NCBI GenBank assembly: GCA_009926135.1
Contig: RFPL01000011.1
Coordinates: 32,139 to 96,138, forward strand
Direction of reading: 5' to 3'
Origin: Sphingomonadaceae bacterium
GTDB taxonomy: Bacteria; Pseudomonadota; Alphaproteobacteria; Sphingomonadales; Sphingomonadaceae
DNA: 64,000 bases
Position numbers and translations under genes: made by a program. The notes below the pieces were generated by a model. That model saw only the letters and a program-made list of their open reading frames with translations. It did not search any database and was not told the DNA's origin. Shown here piece by piece: positions 30,540 to 39,972 of the stretch (positions are counted from its first letter, which is position 1; each line of letters opens with the position of its first letter).

Positions 30540-30554
30540 GTTCTTATTATGTTC
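30540..30554. promoter_or_regulatory. LexA box of imuA-imuB
   Basis: GTTC-TTATTAT-GTTC, a perfect GTTC-N7-GTTC with an AT-rich spacer, 18 bases before the imuA start. It lies in the divergent region shared with the gene starting at 30635. Confidence 0.9.
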
Positions 30555-30634
30555 TCTTTGCCAGAACTGGCAAGGGGAACTCCTGCGCCCATCGCCCCCT
30601 TTTCTCTTTCCCCCACCGAAAAGGAGATCCGGCA

Positions 30635-31111
30635 ATGCATTACGACCAGGGCGACCCCAAAGAGCTCAAGGACAAGTTCTGGAAGGCGCTGGCCAGCTCG
30701 CCCTTCGTCATGCTCCAGCTTGACGCCGAACCGGACAGCGCCGCCCCCATGACTGCGCAGCTGGACAAGGACGCCAACGCCGCCATCTGGTTCTTCACAT
30801 CGCCCGACAACCGGTTTGCAACGGGCGGACCGGCCACCGCCCACTTCAGCAGCAAAGGCCACGATGCCTTCGCGCGGATCACCGGAGCACTGTCCGAAGA
30901 AACCAGCCCGGAACGCAAGGATGCGCTGTGGTCCAACATGATCGAGGCCTGGTTCCCCGAAGGCAAGGCCAGCGCCCTGCTACTGCGGATGGACCTGGGC
31001 GAGGCGGCAATCTGGGCCGGCGAACTGGGTGCAATCAACACCGCCAGGATGTTCCTGGGCCTAAACGTGCGAGACGAGCTCAAGGGCGGCTACACCGAAA
31101 CCCAGCTCTGA
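30635..31111 (+). CDS. General stress protein, pyridoxamine-phosphate-oxidase-like
   Basis: A 158-residue split-barrel flavin-binding protein of the general stress protein 26 type. PMTAQLDKDANAAIWFFTSPDNRF and the following AHFSSKGHDAFARITG are the family core that binds FMN. A preceding AAGGAG at about 30621 is a good ribosome site. Function in this family is usually poorly known; flavin reduction or stress response is assumed. It is divergent from imuA, so damage control is possible though unproven. Confidence 0.85.
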   Translation: MHYDQGDPKELKDKFWKALASSPFVMLQLDAEPDSAAPMTAQLDKDANAAIWFFTSPDNRFATGGPATAHFSSKGHDAFARITGALSEETSPERKDALWSNMIEAWFPEGKASALLLRMDLGEAAIWAGELGAINTARMFLGLNVRDELKGGYTETQL

Positions 31112-31125
31112 CCAGCAACAAGAAA

Positions 31126-31154
31126 GGGCCGCTTCCCTTGCCAGGAAGCGGCCC
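31126..31154. terminator. Hairpin terminator between convergent genes
   Basis: GGGCCGCTTCC and its exact complement GGAAGCGGCCC form an 11-bp stem with a 7-base loop. On the minus strand it is followed by TTTCTTGTT, so it suits termination of the permease gene, and it may also stop transcription from the plus side. The plus side has no T run. Confidence 0.8.
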
Positions 31155-31192
31155 CTCTCCCCACCCATCTGCTGGGTGTGTGTCAGCTAGTC

Positions 31193-32746
31193 TCAGTCAA
31201 GGCTGGCACCCGGCAGCGGCGGAACCGGCTGCGGCGGAATGCCTTCGTCTTGCTCGTGCACCTCAACCAGCCCGCGCCCGACGTGGCTCTTGCGGCGGCC
31301 ATAAGCGAAGTAGACCACCAGACCGATCGCCGCCCAGCCCAGGAACATCAGTTCCGTGTAACCCGAGAGGTTGAAGAACAGGTAGGCGCAGCCCGCCACA
31401 GCGAGCGGACCAACCAGCCAGACCGCCGGGGTGCGGAACGGACGATGACGATCCGGCGCGGTACGACGCAGGATGATGACGCCGATCGCGACGGTCATGA
31501 AGGCGAACAGCGTGCCCGAGTTCGAGATGTCAGCCAGCTGCCCGACCGGCAGGAAGGCTGCCGCAATCGTCACGAAGACACCGGTGATCACGGTGACCAC
31601 GTGCGGCGTCTTGAACTTCGGATGCACCTTGGCCAGCCCTTCGGGGAGCAGGCCATCGCGGGCCATCACGAAGAAGATGCGGGTCTGGCCGAACAGCATC
31701 ATCAGCACCACCGAGGGCAGCGCCAGGAAGGCGGCAAGACCAATCAGGTTGCCAACATTGACGTAGCCGATTTCACGCAGGACGTGGGCCAGCGCCTCGT
31801 CCGAGCAGACCAGCGGCGTATTACCCGCACCGGCCAACGCAGCGCACTGCGCCTGCAGTTCCTTGCTGCCAGTAGCCAAGGCCTGACCCGCAGAATCCAT
31901 CACCGGCTGGGCACCGATTGCACCAATCGCGCCCGAAGCGACCAGCAGGTAGAACACGGTGCAGATCACCAGACTGCCGATCAGGCCGATCGGCATGTTG
32001 CGCTGCGGGTTCTTGGTTTCCTCAGCCGCGGTGGAAACCGCATCAAAGCCCACGTAGGCGAAGAAGATCGAGGCTGCCGCTGCCGAAACCCCGCCGAAGC
32101 CGAGTGGTGCGAAAGGCTCAAAGTTCTCCATCTTCATCACCGGCAAGGCCAGGATGATGAAAGCGGTCAGCGCGATCACCTTGATCACCACCAGCACGGC
32201 GTTGAACGTGGCCGATTCCTTGGTCCCGACCACCAACAGCGCGGTAACCAGCATGGCGATCACGACGGCCGGCAGGTTGATCCCGCCGCCCACGGCGGCC
32301 AGGGCGCCCTTGGTGAAGAAGGTTGGCAGTTCTATTCCGAGCCCGGATTGGACCAGCCCGACGAAGTAGTTGGACCACCCGACCGACACCGCCGAAGCGG
32401 CGATCGCGTATTCGAGGATCAGCGCCCAGCCCACGATCCAGGCGACGATTTCACCCATCGAGGCATAGGAATAGGTGTAGGCGGAGCCGGAGACCGGCAC
32501 CATCGAGGCCATTTCCGCATAGCACAAGGCCGCCACCGCACAGACGAAGCCGGCGATGATGAAGCTGACCAGCATCCCGGGACCGGCTTTTTGCGCGGCT
32601 TCCGCGGTCAGCACGAAGATCCCTGTGCCAATGATCGCACCCACGCCCAGCATGGTCAGCTGGAATGCGCCGAGCGAGCGGTGGAGTGATTTCTTTTCGG
32701 CAGTAGCCAGAATGGCGTCGAGTGATTTGACGCGACCGAACAACAT
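31193..32746 (-). CDS. APC-family amino acid permease, cationic amino acid type
   Basis: A 517-residue integral membrane transporter of about 12-14 helices. The first helix region GVGAIIGTGIFVLTA is the APC signature, and the arrangement with the long extracellular loop around residues 250-290 is like CAT-type cationic amino acid carriers. It would import amino acids by proton symport, substrate unknown. It ends 40 bases from the hairpin at 31126 and is divergent from panB, which begins 149 bases beyond its start. Confidence 0.85.
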   Translation of the reverse strand: MLFGRVKSLDAILATAEKKSLHRSLGAFQLTMLGVGAIIGTGIFVLTAEAAQKAGPGMLVSFIIAGFVCAVAALCYAEMASMVPVSGSAYTYSYASMGEIVAWIVGWALILEYAIAASAVSVGWSNYFVGLVQSGLGIELPTFFTKGALAAVGGGINLPAVVIAMLVTALLVVGTKESATFNAVLVVIKVIALTAFIILALPVMKMENFEPFAPLGFGGVSAAAASIFFAYVGFDAVSTAAEETKNPQRNMPIGLIGSLVICTVFYLLVASGAIGAIGAQPVMDSAGQALATGSKELQAQCAALAGAGNTPLVCSDEALAHVLREIGYVNVGNLIGLAAFLALPSVVLMMLFGQTRIFFVMARDGLLPEGLAKVHPKFKTPHVVTVITGVFVTIAAAFLPVGQLADISNSGTLFAFMTVAIGVIILRRTAPDRHRPFRTPAVWLVGPLAVAGCAYLFFNLSGYTELMFLGWAAIGLVVYFAYGRRKSHVGRGLVEVHEQDEGIPPQPVPPLPGASLD

Positions 32747-32894
32747 GCAATTCCCCTAGAATTTTATGAGGCCGGTTACGCCAAAGCGCCCGGCCCTCCT
32801 GTCCCTGGTCCGGAAGCTAGCGGCAAGCGGGCCATTGGCAAGCGCAAATCGCCGCACTTCCCCAGCTTTGCCAGACAGTCTAAAGGCCAATTCC

Positions 32895-33764
32895 ATGTCC
32901 ACGACCTTCCAGCTCGACACGGCCACCAGCCGCGCCAACCCCACCCCCGCGCCGATGAAGCGGCTGACCATCCCCGCGATCCGCAAGCGCAAGGTGGATG
33001 GCGTCACGGCCGAACCGGTCGTGATGCTGACCGCCTATACCGCGCGGCAGGCCCAGTTGCTTGATGAGCATTGCGACCTGCTGCTGGTCGGGGACTCGCT
33101 TGGCCAGGTCATTTACGGGCTCCCCTCATCGGTTCCCGTGACGCTCGACATGATGGCAGCCCACGGCGCAGCGGTTGTGCGCGGCTCCTATCATGCCGCC
33201 GTGGTGGTCGACATGCCGTTCGGTAGTTACGAAGCATCGCCGCAGCAGGCCTTTGAAAGCGCGGCGCGGCTGCTCAAGGAAACCGGCTGTGCGGCGGTAA
33301 AGCTGGAAGGCGGCGCAGCCATGGCCGAAACGGTCGCCTTCCTGACCCAGCGCGGGATCCCGGTGATGGGCCATGTCGGGCTGACCCCGCAGGCGGTCAA
33401 CGTGCTGGGCGGCTATAACGCCCGTGGCCGCAGCGATGCCGAAGCCGCCAAGATCGTCGCCGATGCCGTCGCGCTTGATGACGCCGGCGCGTTTGCCGTG
33501 GTCGTGGAAGGGGTGGTGGAGCCCATCGCAATCGAAGTGACCAAGGCGATCAAGTGCCCCACGATCGGCATCGGGGCTTCAGCCCAATGCGACGGCCAGG
33601 TGCTGGTAACCGAAGACATGCTTGGCATGTTCGACCGGGTTCCAAGGTTCGTGAAGCGCTTCGAGGAGATTGCCGAGACCATCTCCGCCGCCGCCGCACG
33701 CTATGCCACGGAAGTTCGGGACAGATCCTTCCCGGGGATTGAACAGACCTACCAGCCGAAATAG
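32895..33764 (+). CDS. panB: 3-methyl-2-oxobutanoate hydroxymethyltransferase PanB
   Basis: A 289-residue enzyme making ketopantoate from alpha-ketoisovalerate and methylene-tetrahydrofolate, the first step of pantothenate and coenzyme A synthesis. [10 protein letters not shown] and AVKLEGG are the substrate- and metal-binding stretches; Asp in LLVGDSL binds magnesium. The frame is open upstream without homology; I begin at the ATG of MSTTFQL. The DUF475 gene follows after nine bases. Confidence 0.95.
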   Translation: MSTTFQLDTATSRANPTPAPMKRLTIPAIRKRKVDGVTAEPVVMLTAYTARQAQLLDEHCDLLLVGDSLGQVIYGLPSSVPVTLDMMAAHGAAVVRGSYHAAVVVDMPFGSYEASPQQAFESAARLLKETGCAAVKLEGGAAMAETVAFLTQRGIPVMGHVGLTPQAVNVLGGYNARGRSDAEAAKIVADAVALDDAGAFAVVVEGVVEPIAIEVTKAIKCPTIGIGASAQCDGQVLVTEDMLGMFDRVPRFVKRFEEIAETISAAAARYATEVRDRSFPGIEQTYQPK

Positions 33765-33773
33765 GGCCGCCAG

Positions 33774-34844
33774 ATGCTGATGCGTTTTTACAAGGGCTCG
33801 ATCCTGTTCACCCTGGTCTGCCTGGCGCTGGGCGCCTGGTATGGCTGGGCGATGACCGGCAACCTCGCGGCCACTGCTTCGATGCTGTGGATTATCGTGG
33901 TTCTGTCGATTCTTGAAGTGTCGCTCTCGTTCGACAACGCCGTGGTGAATGCCGCCGTTCTGAAGGACATGGACGACATCTGGCAGCGGCGGTTCCTGAC
34001 CTGGGGCATGGTGATCGCCGTGTTCGGGATGCGGATCGTTTTCCCGCTGGCGATCGTCGCCGTGGCGGCAGGACTTGGACCGGTCGATGCGCTTAACCTC
34101 TCGCTCAACAACCCCGCCGAGTACGAGCGGATCGTCAACAGCGCGCACGTCGGCATTGCCGGCTTTGGTGGCGCGTTCCTGGCGATGGTCGGCCTGTCGT
34201 TCTTCTTCGATGGCGAAAAGGACGTACATTGGATTACCTGGATCGAGGCCAAGCTCTCGGTTGTCTCCAACATCAAGGCCGCTGAAATCGCGCTGCTGCT
34301 GCTGGTACTTTACGGCATTTCCGGAATGCTGCCGGCGGACGAAGCGCTGACCTTCATGGTCGCGGGTGTGCTGGGTCTGGTAACCTTCATCGCAGTCGAG
34401 GCGATCAGCACGATCCTCGAAATGCGCGAGGAAGCCAAGAAGCTGCAGGGCGCCGTGGTGCGCTCGGGCCTCGGCGGGTTCCTCTATCTCAACATTCTCG
34501 ACGCCTCGTTCAGCTTTGACGGGGTGATCGGCGCCTTTGCCCTGTCCAACAACATGGTGATCATCGCACTCGGCCTGTCCATTGGGGCGATGTTCGTGCG
34601 GTCGATGACAATCCACCTGGTCAAGCAGGGGACGCTAGCCGAGTATCGTTATCTAGAGCACGGCGCCTTCTGGGCAATCATCGCACTGGGCGCGATCATG
34701 CTGCTGTCCGCCAAGTTCCACATCCCCGAAACCGTCACCGGGCTGATCGGAGCGGTGCTGATCGGGCTGTCGCTGTGGTGGTCGATCCGCCACAACCGGC
34801 GTTACCCGGACGGCGAGATTGAACAGGCTATTCGGGCTGACTAG
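33774..34844 (+). CDS. DUF475 integral membrane protein (TerC-like)
   Basis: A 356-residue membrane protein with about eight helices. Two homologous acidic motifs are visible: SLSFDNAVVNAAVL near residue 47 and DASFSFDGVIGAFALS in the second half. Both are TerC-superfamily hallmarks thought to bind metal ions. Metal efflux is the usual guess for the superfamily, not shown for DUF475. It is nine bases behind panB, so probably co-transcribed. Its stop forms CTAG with the convergent carrier gene. Confidence 0.8.
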   Translation: MLMRFYKGSILFTLVCLALGAWYGWAMTGNLAATASMLWIIVVLSILEVSLSFDNAVVNAAVLKDMDDIWQRRFLTWGMVIAVFGMRIVFPLAIVAVAAGLGPVDALNLSLNNPAEYERIVNSAHVGIAGFGGAFLAMVGLSFFFDGEKDVHWITWIEAKLSVVSNIKAAEIALLLLVLYGISGMLPADEALTFMVAGVLGLVTFIAVEAISTILEMREEAKKLQGAVVRSGLGGFLYLNILDASFSFDGVIGAFALSNNMVIIALGLSIGAMFVRSMTIHLVKQGTLAEYRYLEHGAFWAIIALGAIMLLSAKFHIPETVTGLIGAVLIGLSLWWSIRHNRRYPDGEIEQAIRAD

Positions 34845-35794
34845 GGCTTTGGCGGACTGAGCCGCGCCGCGATCGGGGCCGCAATCACCAACTGTACCAG
34901 ATGGTACAGCAGGATCGGCAACAGCACGATTCCGGCAGCGGCGGGCGCGAACAGCACGGTCGCCAGCGGCGCACCCATCGCGATGCTCTTTTGCGCACCG
35001 GCAAACAGGAAGCTGACGCGGTTGGCACGATCGAGCCGGATCGAGCCCCCGACCAGCCAAGCGCCCAGATGACCAAACAGCAGGAACAGCGCCGTCCCAC
35101 CGGCCAGCCACAGCCAGCCAGCCAGATCAATCCGTTCCCAGAACCGCTGCTCCACCGCCCCTGAAAAGGCGACATAGACCGCAATCGCAATCGAGGTGCG
35201 GTCCATCCGTGTCACGAGCTGGCGGTGACCTGAGACCCAGCCGCCCAGCCGCCCCTGCAGAGCCTGGCCTAGCAGGAACGGGATCAGCAGGATCGTCACG
35301 ACCTTGATCAATCCCTCGGCGTGAAACTGTGCCGCTCCGCTCCCGGCCAGCAGTGAGAACAGTGGCGCCGTAATGAACACGCCCAGGATATTGAGCAGCG
35401 CGGCCGCCACGACCGAACTCGCCACATTACCCCCGGCGAGGGAGGAATAGGCCGTCGCCGATTGGACCGTAGAAGGCAGGCAACCAAGATACAGGAAGCC
35501 CAGCGCCAGCAGTGGCGGCATCCAGCCCTGCCCGCCCTGCCACAGCAGCCAGCCCGCCAGCCCCATTGCGCCGAACACCCAGCCAGTGAGCGGCCAGAGC
35601 AGGCGGTGATTGCCGATCCCGCTGCGCACCTCGCCCCGCGGCAGACGCAGGCCATTCAAGAAGAACAGCAGGAAGACCGCCGCGTTCGCGACGAACTGCG
35701 CGACATCGCGCGCGGCCCCGTGGACCGGCAGCACCAGCGCAAGGCCGATTGCCAGCGCAAGCAGCCGCACCATGGGGTCGATGCGGCTCAGCAA
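34841..35794 (-). CDS. Bile acid:sodium symporter-like carrier
   Basis: A 317-residue membrane protein with about ten helices, of the YfeH/SBF-like branch of the bile acid:sodium symporter superfamily. GCLPSTVQSATAYSSLAGGNVASS fits the first crossover motif, and AGAQKSIAMGAPLA the second. Natural substrates in bacteria are unknown for most members, with organic anions or vitamins suggested. It lies four bases after the CoA transferase, and the two may be co-transcribed. Confidence 0.8.
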   Translation of the reverse strand: MLSRIDPMVRLLALAIGLALVLPVHGAARDVAQFVANAAVFLLFFLNGLRLPRGEVRSGIGNHRLLWPLTGWVFGAMGLAGWLLWQGGQGWMPPLLALGFLYLGCLPSTVQSATAYSSLAGGNVASSVVAAALLNILGVFITAPLFSLLAGSGAAQFHAEGLIKVVTILLIPFLLGQALQGRLGGWVSGHRQLVTRMDRTSIAIAVYVAFSGAVEQRFWERIDLAGWLWLAGGTALFLLFGHLGAWLVGGSIRLDRANRVSFLFAGAQKSIAMGAPLATVLFAPAAAGIVLLPILLYHLVQLVIAAPIAARLSPPKP

Positions 35795-35798
35795 GCGA

Positions 35799-36857
35799 TC
35801 AGCGCCCGGCCAGCTTTACCGCCGGTGCCGGCGTGGCGGAGAAGCGCGGCGCCGGGGCCGGCTGGACCATGCCGCCGTCCTCCACGAAGGTGCTGCGCGC
35901 CACGTTATGCGGGTGCTGCGGCGCTTCCTTCAGGCTTAGAACCGGCGCGAAGCAGATGTCCGTGCCGTCCATGATCGCGCACCATTCGTCGCGGGTCTTG
36001 GTCAGGATCAGCGCGGTCATCCGTTCTTTCAACTCGTCCCACTTCATCGGGTTCATCTGCTGGGCAAAGTCGGGATCGGCGGTCAGGCCGGTCTTCTCCA
36101 TCAGGATCGCGTAGAACTGCGGCTCAATCGAACCGAGCGAGATGTATTTGCCATCGCTGGTTTCGTAGGTGTCATAGAAGTGCGTCCCGCTGTCGAGCAG
36201 GTTTACCCCGCGCTCATCGCGCCACTGACCGTTGCCGAGGAAGGTATAGGTCATGGCCGAAAGGATCGCCGCCCCATCGACCATCGCGCAATCGACTACC
36301 TGGCCGGAGCCGCCGGAGCGGGCATGGAGAACACCCGCGACGACGCCAAAGGCCAGCATCATCCCGCCGCCGCCAAAATCGCCCACGGCATTGACCGGGA
36401 AGGTCGGCTTCTCACCCTTGCGGCCATAGGAATGGAGCGCGCCTGACAAGGCGATGTAATTGATGTCATGCCCGGCCAGCGGTGCCATCGGTCCGTCCTG
36501 ACCCCAACCGGTCATCCGGCCAATCACCAGCTTGGGATTGATCCCCAGCAGCACGTCTGGCCCAATCCCCATTCGCTCGATCACACCGGGGCGATAGCCC
36601 TCGATCAGCGCATCGGCACTCTTCACGAGGTCCTTGAGCTGGGCGATCGCCGCGGGATCCTTGAGGTCAAGCTCGATCCGTTCGCGGTTGCGGTTGAGGA
36701 TATCGCGGTTGCCGCCATCGCCGAACCGGCTGGAGGTGCCGGGGCGCTCGATCCGGATTACCCGCGCGCCGTGGTCGGCCAGCATCATGCCGCAGAACGG
36801 CCCTGGGCCGATCCCCGCCAGCTCGATCACGGTAACCCCAGCCAGAACCCCTGCCAT
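35799..36857 (-). CDS. CoA transferase / alpha-methylacyl-CoA racemase family
   Basis: A 352-residue class III CoA transferase (CaiB/BaiF) most like alpha-methylacyl-CoA racemase. GHDINYIALSG gives the His130/Asp131 pair and VGDFGGGG the second acidic residue Asp160, both active-site elements of the racemase. The ATG at 36857 follows a GGGAG ribosome site on the minus strand; an in-frame TTG five codons earlier is less likely. Racemisation of branched acyl-CoA is the likely role. The promoter has a TAATCG-N2-CGATTA palindrome, as does the nitronate monooxygenase. Confidence 0.85.
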   Translation of the reverse strand: MAGVLAGVTVIELAGIGPGPFCGMMLADHGARVIRIERPGTSSRFGDGGNRDILNRNRERIELDLKDPAAIAQLKDLVKSADALIEGYRPGVIERMGIGPDVLLGINPKLVIGRMTGWGQDGPMAPLAGHDINYIALSGALHSYGRKGEKPTFPVNAVGDFGGGGMMLAFGVVAGVLHARSGGSGQVVDCAMVDGAAILSAMTYTFLGNGQWRDERGVNLLDSGTHFYDTYETSDGKYISLGSIEPQFYAILMEKTGLTADPDFAQQMNPMKWDELKERMTALILTKTRDEWCAIMDGTDICFAPVLSLKEAPQHPHNVARSTFVEDGGMVQPAPAPRFSATPAPAVKLAGR

Positions 36858-36876
36858 GCTTTGCACTCCCAAAATT

Positions 36877-36890
36877 TAATCGTGCGATTA
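36877..36890. promoter_or_regulatory. TAATCG-N2-CGATTA palindrome, probable repressor site
   Basis: TAATCGTGCGATTA, about 20 bases before the CoA transferase start. Both 6-base half-sites and the 2-base spacer equal those at 8919-8934. Shared placement next to the start codons of acyl-type metabolic genes suggests one regulator, probably of the TetR type, whose gene is not in the window. Confidence 0.5.
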
Positions 36891-36932
36891 GTTTTGGCGA
36901 GAGCGGCGCTGCTTGTCGAGAGGAAAGGCGTG

Positions 36933-38615
36933 TCAGTGGCGCAATAGCGCGCGGGCTTCCTTCAACATCGGATTGTTCCCGCCGATCCGCTCCGCCTTGT
37001 CGAGCAGCGCTGCGGCCAGCACAGGGTCGCGGCCCAGCTTGGCCAGCGCCATGCCACGCGCTTGCGCCGCAACCGGGCTGGCACGCTGGAGGTGACAGGC
37101 CGCTTCAGCCGAGGCGAGCGCGGCCTCGGCATCCCCGCTCCGCAGTTGCGCCAGCGAAAGATCGGCCAGCAGGCGGACATCGCCATGGCCAAGCCGGCGG
37201 TCGGCATTTTCGAGCAACAGGCGGGCGCGGTTCCAATCACCGACCTGGGCCGCCCCGCCCGCCACCAGTCGCGGCGCCAGCAGGCTGGCCGGAAATGCGG
37301 TTAGATAGCGATCTGCCAGCACCACGGCATTCCCACCGCCAGCCGCATAGGCGGCGCGCAGCATCAGCCATTCGGGAAAACGCACCTGCGCGGCGCGACT
37401 ATAGGCTGCCAATGCATCGCCATTAGCGCGCTTCAGCAAGGCGTTGTCGCCAGCCACGACAAAGCCTTCAAACGAGCCCGGCCGGGCCGGTAAGTTGGCG
37501 CGGTCGCGAGCGGCGATGGGCAATGCGCTGCTCGTTGCAGCCCGATCCAGCAAGGCAGCAGCAGCAGCCCGGTCACCGGTCCGTTCATATGACCTGCCCA
37601 GCACAGTCAGCAGATAAGGCGAGGCATCGGGCCTTGCCACCAGTGGTCCGAACCGCTGCCGCAGGCGGGCATGGTCGTCCACCGCCAGCAGGGCGCGGGC
37701 GAATACCAGTTGTACGCGGGCATTGAACGGCTGGTTCCGGTCGAGCCGCTCCAGCATGTCGACCGCCATTGCACTGTTCCCGGCTTCCAGTTCGAGCGCG
37801 GCCTGAAGCAGTTGTGCCGCCGGCACCTCGCTCAGGCGGTTGCCATTACGATTGAGAAGGTTGCGGGCAAGGTCGATTTTGCCCGCCCGGGCAGCCAAGA
37901 CGGCCTGGAAATAATAAGGCACCGGACTGCGCGGATCGAGTTCGGTGATGCGGCGGACAATGGCCAGCATATCGGCCATGCGCCCCGCTTCACCCAGCGC
38001 CGCGGCATAGCCTGTCAGCAAAGGCAGATCATCGGGCGCAGCTTCCAGCCCGCGCTCGAACAGCGGAATTGCCGCCACTGGCCCGGCCGAATCATGCAGC
38101 AATTGCGCCCGCAGTTCGATGGCGCGGGGATTGTCTGGCCCTGCCTGCAGCGCCCGTTCAGCAGCCTCCACGGCCAGCAGATGTTCCCCCCCGACATAGC
38201 GGAGCCGGGCGATATCGACCCATAGCAACGGGTCGTTGGGCGTCATGCCGAGCGCCTTGTCAAAGGCCTTCCCGGCCTGCGGCAGCTTGCCCTCCAGTCG
38301 CAGCAGCCGCCCGGTCATGCGCCAGCCAAGCACCTGATCTTCCCTGGTGAACTGTTCCGGCTCAAGCCATTCGCGGGCATTGCGAAGCTTACCCTGCAAT
38401 AGATAGGCCTCGCCCATCCGCGCTGCGACATCGGTCCGGCTCGCCCCGGCGGCGAGTGCCTTGCGCAGTTCTGCTTCGGCCGTGATGCCCTGCCCGCGCT
38501 CGGCTGCCTCAGCCGCCGCACTCAGCGCAGCGTCAACCGCGTCCGGCCGCGCGCCCAGCGGGCTGGTCAGCGCCAGCAGCACCGCAGCCAGCAGGCCGAA
38601 CCGCCTGTCAGGCAT
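36933..38615 (-). CDS. Exported tetratricopeptide-repeat protein (PrsT-like position)
   Basis: A 560-residue protein with a signal peptide (PDRRFGLLAAVLLALTSPLGA) followed by helical TPR-type repeats across most of the length (for example AFDKALGMTPNDPLLWVDIARL and AERALQAGPDNPRAIELRAQLL). It follows PrsR, overlapping it by eight bases. In exosortase-linked operons a TPR protein PrsT occupies this kind of place, but PrsT is usually longer. A scaffold in envelope or polysaccharide export is inferred. Confidence 0.75.
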   Translation of the reverse strand: MPDRRFGLLAAVLLALTSPLGARPDAVDAALSAAAEAAERGQGITAEAELRKALAAGASRTDVAARMGEAYLLQGKLRNAREWLEPEQFTREDQVLGWRMTGRLLRLEGKLPQAGKAFDKALGMTPNDPLLWVDIARLRYVGGEHLLAVEAAERALQAGPDNPRAIELRAQLLHDSAGPVAAIPLFERGLEAAPDDLPLLTGYAAALGEAGRMADMLAIVRRITELDPRSPVPYYFQAVLAARAGKIDLARNLLNRNGNRLSEVPAAQLLQAALELEAGNSAMAVDMLERLDRNQPFNARVQLVFARALLAVDDHARLRQRFGPLVARPDASPYLLTVLGRSYERTGDRAAAAALLDRAATSSALPIAARDRANLPARPGSFEGFVVAGDNALLKRANGDALAAYSRAAQVRFPEWLMLRAAYAAGGGNAVVLADRYLTAFPASLLAPRLVAGGAAQVGDWNRARLLLENADRRLGHGDVRLLADLSLAQLRSGDAEAALASAEAACHLQRASPVAAQARGMALAKLGRDPVLAAALLDKAERIGGNNPMLKEARALLRH

Positions 38616-39972
38616 GGAGATCGTATTGCTTCAGCAGGTCGTAAAGCGTCGGCCGGCTGATCCCGAGCAGCTTGGCGGTATTCGAGATATTGCCTTCACA
38701 CCGCGCCAGGGCATGGCGGATTACTCGGCGGTCGGTCGCTTCGCGGGCCGACTTGAGGTTGAGGACATCGTCGTCGTCTAGCTCCTTGTCGGCCAGGTCC
38801 AGATCGGCCGCGCCAACCAGCTTGCCTTCGGCCATGATCACCGCGCGCTTGACCCGGTTCTCCAACTCGCGGACGTTGCCGGGCCAGTGCCAGGCGTCGA
38901 TTGCTGCCAGGGCATCGGCGGCGAAGCCCTTGACCTGCGGGTTCATCTCCCGCGCAAACCGCGCCAGGAACGCCTTGGCCAGCAGGCCGGCATCGCCGGG
39001 ACGCTCGGCCAGACTGGGGATCTTCACGACAATTTCGGCAAGCCGGTAGAACAGATCCTCACGAAAGCTGCCCGCCGCGATCATCGCTTCCAGGTCCTGA
39101 TGCGTGGCGCAGACGATCCGGGTATCGACTGCAATCGACTTGCGCGAACCAATCCGCTCGATCACCCGCTCCTGCAGGAAACGCAGCAACTTGACCTGCA
39201 GGGGCAGCGGAATGTCGCCCACTTCGTCAAGGAACAGCGTGCCGCCCTGGGCCTGTTCAATCTTTCCCTCGGTGGTCTTGACTGCACCCGTGAAAGCACC
39301 TTTTTCGTGCCCGAAGAGTTCGCTTTCCAGCAGGTTCTCCGGAATTGCGGCGCAATTGATGGCCACAAAAGCCCCGCCCGCGCGGTCGCTGGCTTCATGC
39401 AGGCCGCGCGCCAGCAGTTCCTTGCCGGTCCCGCTCGCGCCCAGCAGCATGACCGAGACATTGGTGTTTGCCACACGCTCAATCGTGCGGGCCACCTTGA
39501 CCATCTCCGGCGCCCCGGTGATCAGCCGGCCGAGCACCTTGTTGCCGTGATCGCTCTTGTTCGCGAGCTGGCGGTTTTCGGTCTCGATCTGATGGAGCCG
39601 CTGGGCACGCTGGACGATCAGGCCCAGCGTCTCGATATCAACCGGCTTCTGGTAGAAATCATATGCCCCGCGGGCGATCGCCTGAAGCGCGCTTTCGCGG
39701 GCGCCGTGGCCGGAGGCAACGATCACCTTGGTATCCGGCTTCAGCGCCATGATCTCGTCCAGCACGGCAAAGCCCTCGCTGGTGCCGTCGGGGTCTGGCG
39801 GCAGGCCAAGGTCAAGCGTGACCACGGCCGGCTCCTCCGCCCGCAGCGCCGCCAGCGCCGCGGCACGATCCCCGGCGATGATGACCGAGAAGTCGGGATA
39901 GGCCCATTTGAGCTGGGCCTGCAGGCCGGCATCGTCCTCGACGATCAACAGCTTCGGTTTGGGATCGCTCAT
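38608..39972 (-). CDS. prsR: PrsR, sigma-54-dependent response regulator
   Basis: A 454-residue regulator of the PEP-CTERM/exosortase type. The receiver (Asp54) is followed by an AAA+ domain with GASGTGKE (Walker A) and GAFTGA, the loop that contacts sigma-54, plus LFLDEVGDI (Walker B). The C-terminus is a Fis-type helix-turn-helix (ISNTAKLLGISRPTLYDLL). It is translationally coupled to PrsK (TGATG). It likely controls extracellular polysaccharide or surface protein genes. Confidence 0.85.
   Translation of the reverse strand: MSDPKPKLLIVEDDAGLQAQLKWAYPDFSVIIAGDRAAALAALRAEEPAVVTLDLGLPPDPDGTSEGFAVLDEIMALKPDTKVIVASGHGARESALQAIARGAYDFYQKPVDIETLGLIVQRAQRLHQIETENRQLANKSDHGNKVLGRLITGAPEMVKVARTIERVANTNVSVMLLGASGTGKELLARGLHEASDRAGGAFVAINCAAIPENLLESELFGHEKGAFTGAVKTTEGKIEQAQGGTLFLDEVGDIPLPLQVKLLRFLQERVIERIGSRKSIAVDTRIVCATHQDLEAMIAAGSFREDLFYRLAEIVVKIPSLAERPGDAGLLAKAFLARFAREMNPQVKGFAADALAAIDAWHWPGNVRELENRVKRAVIMAEGKLVGAADLDLADKELDDDDVLNLKSAREATDRRVIRHALARCEGNISNTAKLLGISRPTLYDLLKQYDLHA

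Noticed and set aside
31178..32689. 503-codon plus frame opposite the amino acid permease
   Set aside because: His/Arg/Asp-rich sequence typical of an antisense of membrane protein codons.
36855..36872. TTG start five codons upstream of the CoA transferase ATG
   Set aside because: The ATG at 36857 has a well-spaced GGGAG, and the TTG would lie closer to the operator with no ribosome site.
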